Origin: Novosphingobium sp.
Lineage (GTDB): Bacteria; Pseudomonadota; Alphaproteobacteria; Sphingomonadales; Sphingomonadaceae
Assembly (NCBI GenBank): GCA_024236235.1
Contig: JACKKV010000001.1
Coordinates: 427,180-491,179 of the forward strand
Reading direction: 5' to 3'
DNA: 64,000 nucleotides
Shown here: positions 60,365 to 64,000 of the stretch, in pieces
How the letters are laid out: each line of letters begins with the position of its first letter
How positions within the stretch are numbered: position 1 is the stretch's first letter
Notes under the pieces: generated by a model
Databases searched by the model: none
What the model was told of the DNA's origin: nothing
Seen by the model: the letters and a program-made list of their open reading frames with translations, nothing else
Made by a program: the position numbers and the translations under genes

Positions 60365-61366
60365 TCAATCGCCTTTAAGCCAGTCGAACACCGGCAGGCC
60401 CTTCGCCTCCAGCCATTCGGGATTGTAAAGCGTCGAGAGATAGCGAAACCCGGTGTCGCACAGGATCGTGGCGATCCGCGATCCTGTGCCAAGCTGCGTG
60501 CCCAACGCGACCGCGCCCGCCACATTGATGCCGGACGAAAGGCCAAGGCAGAGCCCTTCCTCGCGCAGCAGGCGCGCCACCCATTCCAGCCCTTCCTCGT
60601 CGGAAATGCGGAATTGCGTATCAATCGGTGCGCCTTCGAGATTGGCAGTCACACGTCCCTGACCGATCCCCTCAGCCACCGAGGAACCTTCCGCCTTCAA
60701 TTCACCGGTGGCAAAATAGCTGTAAAGCGCCGCCCCATGCGGGTCAGTCAGCGCGATGGTGACCTTTTCATCCAGGCTTTTCAACCCCATACCCACGCCC
60801 GCCACCGTTCCGCCCGTGCCTGCTGCGCAAGTGAAACCGTCAATCCGGCCTTCCATCTGTTCCCACAGTTCGGGCGCTGTGGATTCGATATGCGCCTTGC
60901 GGTTGGCGATATTGTCGAACTGGTTGGCCCAGACAGCGCCGTCTGTTTCTTCGGCAAGGCGGCGCGAAGTATGCACGAAATGCGCCGGATCAGCGAATTT
61001 GGTTGGCGGCACCAGCACCAGTTCCGCGCCCAGCGCGCGCAGCGTGTCCATTTTTTCCTTGGACTGGTTGTCGGGCATGACGATGACGGTGCGATAGCCC
61101 AGTGCATTTGCAACCAGGGCGATTCCGATCCCGGTGTTACCGGCGGTCCCTTCGACAATCGTGCCGCCCGGCCTTAATTCGCCGCGCGCTTCTGCATCGC
61201 GCACGATCCACAGCGCCGCCCGGTCCTTGACTGACGCGCCGGGATTGGCGAATTCGCACTTCCCGAAAATCGCGCATCCTGCGGCCTCGCTCGGCCCCTT
61301 GAGATAGACCAGCGGCGTGTTGCCAATGAGGTCGAGAGTGTTGTTGCGGACTGGCGGTGCGGTCAT
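60365..61366 (-). CDS. cysK: Cysteine synthase A (O-acetylserine sulfhydrylase)
   Basis: CysK (333 aa) joins sulfide and O-acetylserine to make cysteine with PLP. The PLP lysine lies in NPGASVKDRAA (Lys about 47), the substrate loop in EGTAGNTGIGIA near 75, the phosphate loop in CAAGTGGTVAGVG near 190, and LGLSSGINVAGA near 280 completes the active site. The frame is open to 61402; ATG 61366 is the better start. It is 75 bases after the ferredoxin gene. It would use the sulfide produced by the cys operon at 26.9-30.8 kb. Confidence 0.95.
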   Translation of the reverse strand: MTAPPVRNNTLDLIGNTPLVYLKGPSEAAGCAIFGKCEFANPGASVKDRAALWIVRDAEARGELRPGGTIVEGTAGNTGIGIALVANALGYRTVIVMPDNQSKEKMDTLRALGAELVLVPPTKFADPAHFVHTSRRLAEETDGAVWANQFDNIANRKAHIESTAPELWEQMEGRIDGFTCAAGTGGTVAGVGMGLKSLDEKVTIALTDPHGAALYSYFATGELKAEGSSVAEGIGQGRVTANLEGAPIDTQFRISDEEGLEWVARLLREEGLCLGLSSGINVAGAVALGTQLGTGSRIATILCDTGFRYLSTLYNPEWLEAKGLPVFDWLKGD

Positions 61367-61441
61367 GACGGGAGACGTAAGGCCTGATCCCGCCTTCCGC
61401 AACGGCTTTGCGCGAAAGGAGGGCGGCAGGCCTCGCCTGTC

Positions 61442-61759
61442 TCAGTCTTCCGGCGCGATGGTGACCTTCAGCCCGTCAAGATCGTCCGAAACGGTGATCT
61501 GGCACGACAGGCGCGAAGTTTCATTGCGATGATCGGAACTGTCCAGCAGGTCGTTTTCATCATCGCTCATCGCAGGCATCTTGTCGGCAAAGGCCGGGTC
61601 GATGAAAATGTGGCAGGTCGCGCAGCTGCAGCACCCGCCGCACAGGGCCAGCAATTCATCGAACCCGTTGTCACGGATCGCTTCCATCACGGAAACGCCA
61701 TTGTCCGCGTCAACGCTGGTTTCTTCACCTTCGCGATTGATTACGATAAGCTTGGGCAT
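61442..61759 (-). CDS. 2Fe-2S ferredoxin (adrenodoxin type)
   Basis: This 105-aa ferredoxin has the ISC/adrenodoxin-type cluster motif C-x5-C-x2-C (Cys 40, 46, 49 in LALCGGCCSCATCH) and the fourth ligand in SRLSCQ (about Cys 85). Two further Cys, 43 and 44, lie in the loop; the second is common in the family, but the first replaces a usual Ser or Ala. Such ferredoxins give electrons to P450s, ring-hydroxylating oxygenases or Fe-S assembly; the partner cannot be told here. Confidence 0.93.
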   Translation of the reverse strand: MPKLIVINREGEETSVDADNGVSVMEAIRDNGFDELLALCGGCCSCATCHIFIDPAFADKMPAMSDDENDLLDSSDHRNETSRLSCQITVSDDLDGLKVTIAPED

Positions 61760-61848
61760 CGACCATCATCCTCAAAACTAGTTATGCCTGTCAGGGAATG
61801 GGCCGGGCTGCTAAGCCGTTATCATCGATTTGACAAGCGGAACGAGTG

Positions 61849-62466
61849 ATGGGCATCCAGAAAACCGAACTTCATGCGTCACTCAATTTCATTGCCGAAA
61901 AAGAGCCGGATTTTGCGCGGGCGCTGAAACGCACCGGATATCCGGAGCCACGCATTCGCCCTACCGGCTATACGACCTTGCTGCGCACCATCGTCGGCCA
62001 GCAGGTCAGCGTGGCTGCAGCTGCCTCCGTCTGGGCAAAGCTGGAAGCGCTGCTGGGGCCGGCCATGCCGCCCGACGCGCTGCTTGCCAGCGATTTCGAT
62101 GCGCTGCGCGGGTGTGGCCTGTCACGCCAGAAGCAGGGCTATGCCCGCTCGCTGTGCGAACTGGTGGTGAGCGGCGCGCTCCAATTCGATTCGCTTCCAG
62201 CCGATGACGAATCAGCAATTGCCGAGCTGACCCGGATCAAGGGTATCGGGCGCTGGTCGGCCGAAATCTACCTGCTCTTCGCCGAAGGCCGGCCAGATAT
62301 CTGGCCTGCGGGCGATCTGGGTGTGCAGGCCGGGCTGCATCGCATCTTCGCCTTGCCCGAACGGCCAGACGAGAAGCAGGCCCGCGCCATGGCCGAAGCC
62401 TGGCGGCCACATCGTGGTGCCGTGGCCATCTTCACCTGGCATTGTTACGACAACCCGGCGCTCTAG
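61849..62466 (+). CDS. DNA-3-methyladenine glycosylase (AlkA family)
   Basis: This 205-aa HhH-GPD protein removes alkylated purines from DNA. The LLRTIVGQQVSVAAAASVW segment starts the helical domain, the hairpin is LTRIKGIGRWSAEIYL near residue 128-143, and the catalytic Asp is in WPAGDLGVQ (Asp about 156). It lacks the N-terminal TBP-like domain of E. coli AlkA, as in many alphaproteobacterial homologues. The frame opens at GTG 61846 next to ATG 61849. It converges on DUF1294. Confidence 0.92.
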   Translation: MGIQKTELHASLNFIAEKEPDFARALKRTGYPEPRIRPTGYTTLLRTIVGQQVSVAAAASVWAKLEALLGPAMPPDALLASDFDALRGCGLSRQKQGYARSLCELVVSGALQFDSLPADDESAIAELTRIKGIGRWSAEIYLLFAEGRPDIWPAGDLGVQAGLHRIFALPERPDEKQARAMAEAWRPHRGAVAIFTWHCYDNPAL

Positions 62467-62738
62467 AGAGGATAAAGGGCGCCAACGAGAAGGCCCAGTT
62501 GCACTACGCCAATCAGCAAAAGATATGTCGCGAAAGGCTGCTTGCGGGTCTTGTGACGGAAGATTTGACGGGCGATCAGGGCGCCGGGGGTGCCGCCGAT
62601 GATCGCGAGTCCAAGAAGATCGCTTTCGGGGATGCGTCTTCGCCTCTGCACGGCCCTGTGCTTGTCCTGCCAGAACCGCAACATGGTCCACAGATTGATG
62701 ATCAGCAGGACAATCGCGACAATTGACCAAAGATGCAT
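62463..62738 (-). CDS. DUF1294 membrane protein
   Basis: This 91-aa protein has an N-terminal membrane helix, the DUF1294 core motif NLWTMLRFWQDKHRAVQRRRRIPE, and GGTPGALIARQIFRHKTRKQPF, followed by a C-terminal membrane helix. Function unknown. The gene overlaps the end of the glycosylase gene by four bases tail to tail. Confidence 0.88.
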   Translation of the reverse strand: MHLWSIVAIVLLIINLWTMLRFWQDKHRAVQRRRRIPESDLLGLAIIGGTPGALIARQIFRHKTRKQPFATYLLLIGVVQLGLLVGALYPL

Positions 62739-62771
62739 TTCGTGAGTCTCTCGTGCAAAAACGGGCGTCGA

Positions 62772-63071
62772 TCAGACTGCTGGCACGAGCTGGTTAATTT
62801 CCCGTGCCATCGCTACATCCCGCGCCGACAGCCCGCCCGCATCATGAGTGGTCAGGGTGATTTCGACCCGGTTCCACACATTCGACCATTCGGGGTGATG
62901 GTCCAGCTTCTCCGCGATCAGCGCAACCCGCGCCATGAAGCCAAAGGCCGCGCTGAAATCGGCAAAGGTGAAGTGGCGGGAAATCGCCAATCCATCTGTC
63001 CTGAGCGCCCAGCCGGGGAGTCCCTGCAGCGCGGCGGCGCGTTCGGCATCGCTCAGGCGTTGGACAGGCAT
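62772..63071 (-). CDS. phhB: Pterin-4a-carbinolamine dehydratase
   Basis: This 99-aa protein is a pterin-4a-carbinolamine dehydratase, which recycles tetrahydrobiopterin after aromatic amino-acid hydroxylation. The catalytic motif is EKLDHHPEWSNVWNRVEITLTTHDAGG (His pair near residue 58-59), following FTFADFSAAFGFMARVA. The frame is open to 63194; ATG 63071 gives the normal length. No phenylalanine hydroxylase gene is in the window. Confidence 0.94.
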   Translation of the reverse strand: MPVQRLSDAERAAALQGLPGWALRTDGLAISRHFTFADFSAAFGFMARVALIAEKLDHHPEWSNVWNRVEITLTTHDAGGLSARDVAMAREINQLVPAV

Positions 63072-63118
63072 GGCTCTCTCCTTGGCAGGTCCGCAGCTTT
63101 CCCTTATCGCAACCCACG

Positions 63119-63697
63119 ATGCAAGCCTGCCGCCTCGCCGTGACTGATATTGCCTGCCAGCGGGGCGACCGACTGCTGTTTCGCGGTCTCTCATTCGCCT
63201 TGACGAGCGGTGACGCGCTGCATGTCGCAGGGCCGAACGGGATCGGCAAGTCGAGCCTGCTGCGCATCCTTGCCGGGCTGCTGCGCCCGCTTGCCGGAAC
63301 GGTGGACCAGGGCGGCGAAATCGCGCTGCTGGACGAGCGGCCCGCGCTTGATCCGCACCAGCCGCTGGGCAAGGCGCTGGGCTTCTGGCAGCGGCTGGAT
63401 GGACCAGCCGACAATGAAACCGCCCGGCTTGGCCTTGCCCCGCTGGGGGATGTGCCAGTCCGCTTCCTCTCGACCGGCCAGAGGAAGCGTGCGGGCTTTG
63501 CCCGGCTGCTGGGCCAGGGCGCGCCCGTATGGCTGCTTGACGAACCGCTTAACGGGCTGGACCGGGATGCGGTTGCGCTGATCGAAACGCTGATCGGCGA
63601 ACACTGCGCAGGCGGCGGCATCTGCGTCATCGCCTCGCACCAGCCGATCAATCTGCCCGACGCGCGGCGGATCAGTCTTGGCGAATATCAACCATGA
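63119..63697 (+). CDS. ccmA: Heme exporter ATP-binding protein CcmA
   Basis: CcmA (192 aa) is the ATPase of the CcmABCD system, which releases holo-CcmE in cytochrome c maturation. The Walker A is GPNGIGKSS (39-45), the signature LSTGQRKR near 117-124 and Walker B VWLLDEPLNGLD near 137-148. The short size and the LSTGQRKR variant are characteristic of CcmA rather than other ABC ATPases. It overlaps ccmB by four bases. Confidence 0.95.
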   Translation: MQACRLAVTDIACQRGDRLLFRGLSFALTSGDALHVAGPNGIGKSSLLRILAGLLRPLAGTVDQGGEIALLDERPALDPHQPLGKALGFWQRLDGPADNETARLGLAPLGDVPVRFLSTGQRKRAGFARLLGQGAPVWLLDEPLNGLDRDAVALIETLIGEHCAGGGICVIASHQPINLPDARRISLGEYQP

Positions 63698-64000
63698 CCG
63701 GCGTGATCGCCCCGCTGCTGCTGCGCGACCTTGCCCTGCTGGTGGGCGGGCGGCGCGGCAATCCGCTGCTGCCGCTGCTGTTCTTCCTTGCGGTGGCGAT
63801 GCTGTTTCCCTTCGCCGTGGGGCCGGATGCCCCGCTGCTGGCCCGCACCGGCGGCGGGGTAATCTGGGTGGCGGCATTGCTGGCCGCGATCCTGCCACTG
63901 GACCGGCTGGTCGCACCTGATCTGGAACAGGGCTTCTTCGATCAATGGGCGCTGCGCGGCATTGCCGAAGAACTGGTGATCGCCATCCGCGTGCTGGCGC
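63694..64000 (+). CDS. ccmB: Heme exporter permease CcmB, N-terminal part (cut by window edge)
   Basis: I translated this frame directly. It starts at ATG 63694, overlapping the ccmA stop (ATGA), and stays open to the end of the window (102 codons). The sequence has the CcmB pattern: LLLRDLALLVGGRRGNPLLPLLFFLAVAMLFPFAVGP, then a second hydrophobic helix and the DLEQGFFDQWAL segment. CcmB is the membrane subunit partnered with CcmA in cytochrome c maturation. Confidence 0.93.
   Translation, partial: MTGVIAPLLLRDLALLVGGRRGNPLLPLLFFLAVAMLFPFAVGPDAPLLARTGGGVIWVAALLAAILPLDRLVAPDLEQGFFDQWALRGIAEELVIAIRVLA

Overview
The window looks like chromosomal DNA from an alphaproteobacterium of the order Sphingomonadales. 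This rests on high GC content, protein-level resemblance to sphingomonad proteins, a sphingomonad-type sulfur-assimilation operon carrying DUF2849 and DUF934, and a complete dcw cluster. Assignment below order level is not possible from sequence alone. No insertion sequence, phage gene, integrase or CRISPR array was seen. Gene density is high and many genes overlap by ATGA or TGATG junctions.

Region 1 (1-16.5 kb): the start of an acyl-CoA dehydrogenase gene cut by the window edge, then one long minus-strand flagellar operon. In transcription order it reads: sigma-54-type regulator, fliE, fliF, fliG, fliH, fliI, fliJ, fliK, fliL, fliM, fliN, fliO, fliP, fliQ, fliR, flhB, fliD, fliS. It encodes basal body, C-ring, export gate and ATPase, hook-length control, filament cap and flagellin chaperone. 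The flagellin gene fliC is divergent on the plus strand and ends in a strong terminator. Stator, flhA, rod and hook genes are not in the window.

Region 2 (16.5-22.3 kb): the most unusual part. Two DUF2827 (glycosyltransferase-like) genes lie between flagellin and an 811-aa secreted protein. That protein has a passenger of five-residue Ser/Thr/Asn-rich repeats and a YadA-like C-terminal anchor. A gene-free divergent region follows, then a small secreted protein.

Region 3 (22.3-33.3 kb): mostly housekeeping genes: ybaN, queF, a Pro/Ala-rich membrane protein, metC, an MscS channel, the sulfite/sulfate assimilation operon (cysG, DUF2849, cysI, DUF934, cysH), a PilZ protein, an SDR epimerase and proB. 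cysG and cysH both carry frameshifts while cysI and the two DUF genes are intact.

Region 4 (33.3-40 kb): obgE, tRNA-Ala(CGC), a lipoprotein, a Bax-inhibitor-1 family protein, proC, a YbjN protein and a TPR/SPOR protein.

Region 5 (40-59.2 kb): the division and cell wall cluster on the minus strand, in order mraZ, rsmH, ftsL, ftsI, murE, murF, mraY, murD, ftsW, murG, murC, murB, ddl, ftsQ, ftsA, ftsZ. It makes lipid II precursors and the divisome core. The SPOR protein just downstream of ftsZ fits a septal role.

Region 6 (59.2-64 kb): a secreted GldG-like protein, a small membrane protein, cysK, a 2Fe-2S ferredoxin, an AlkA-type glycosylase, DUF1294, a pterin carbinolamine dehydratase, and ccmA followed by a truncated ccmB.
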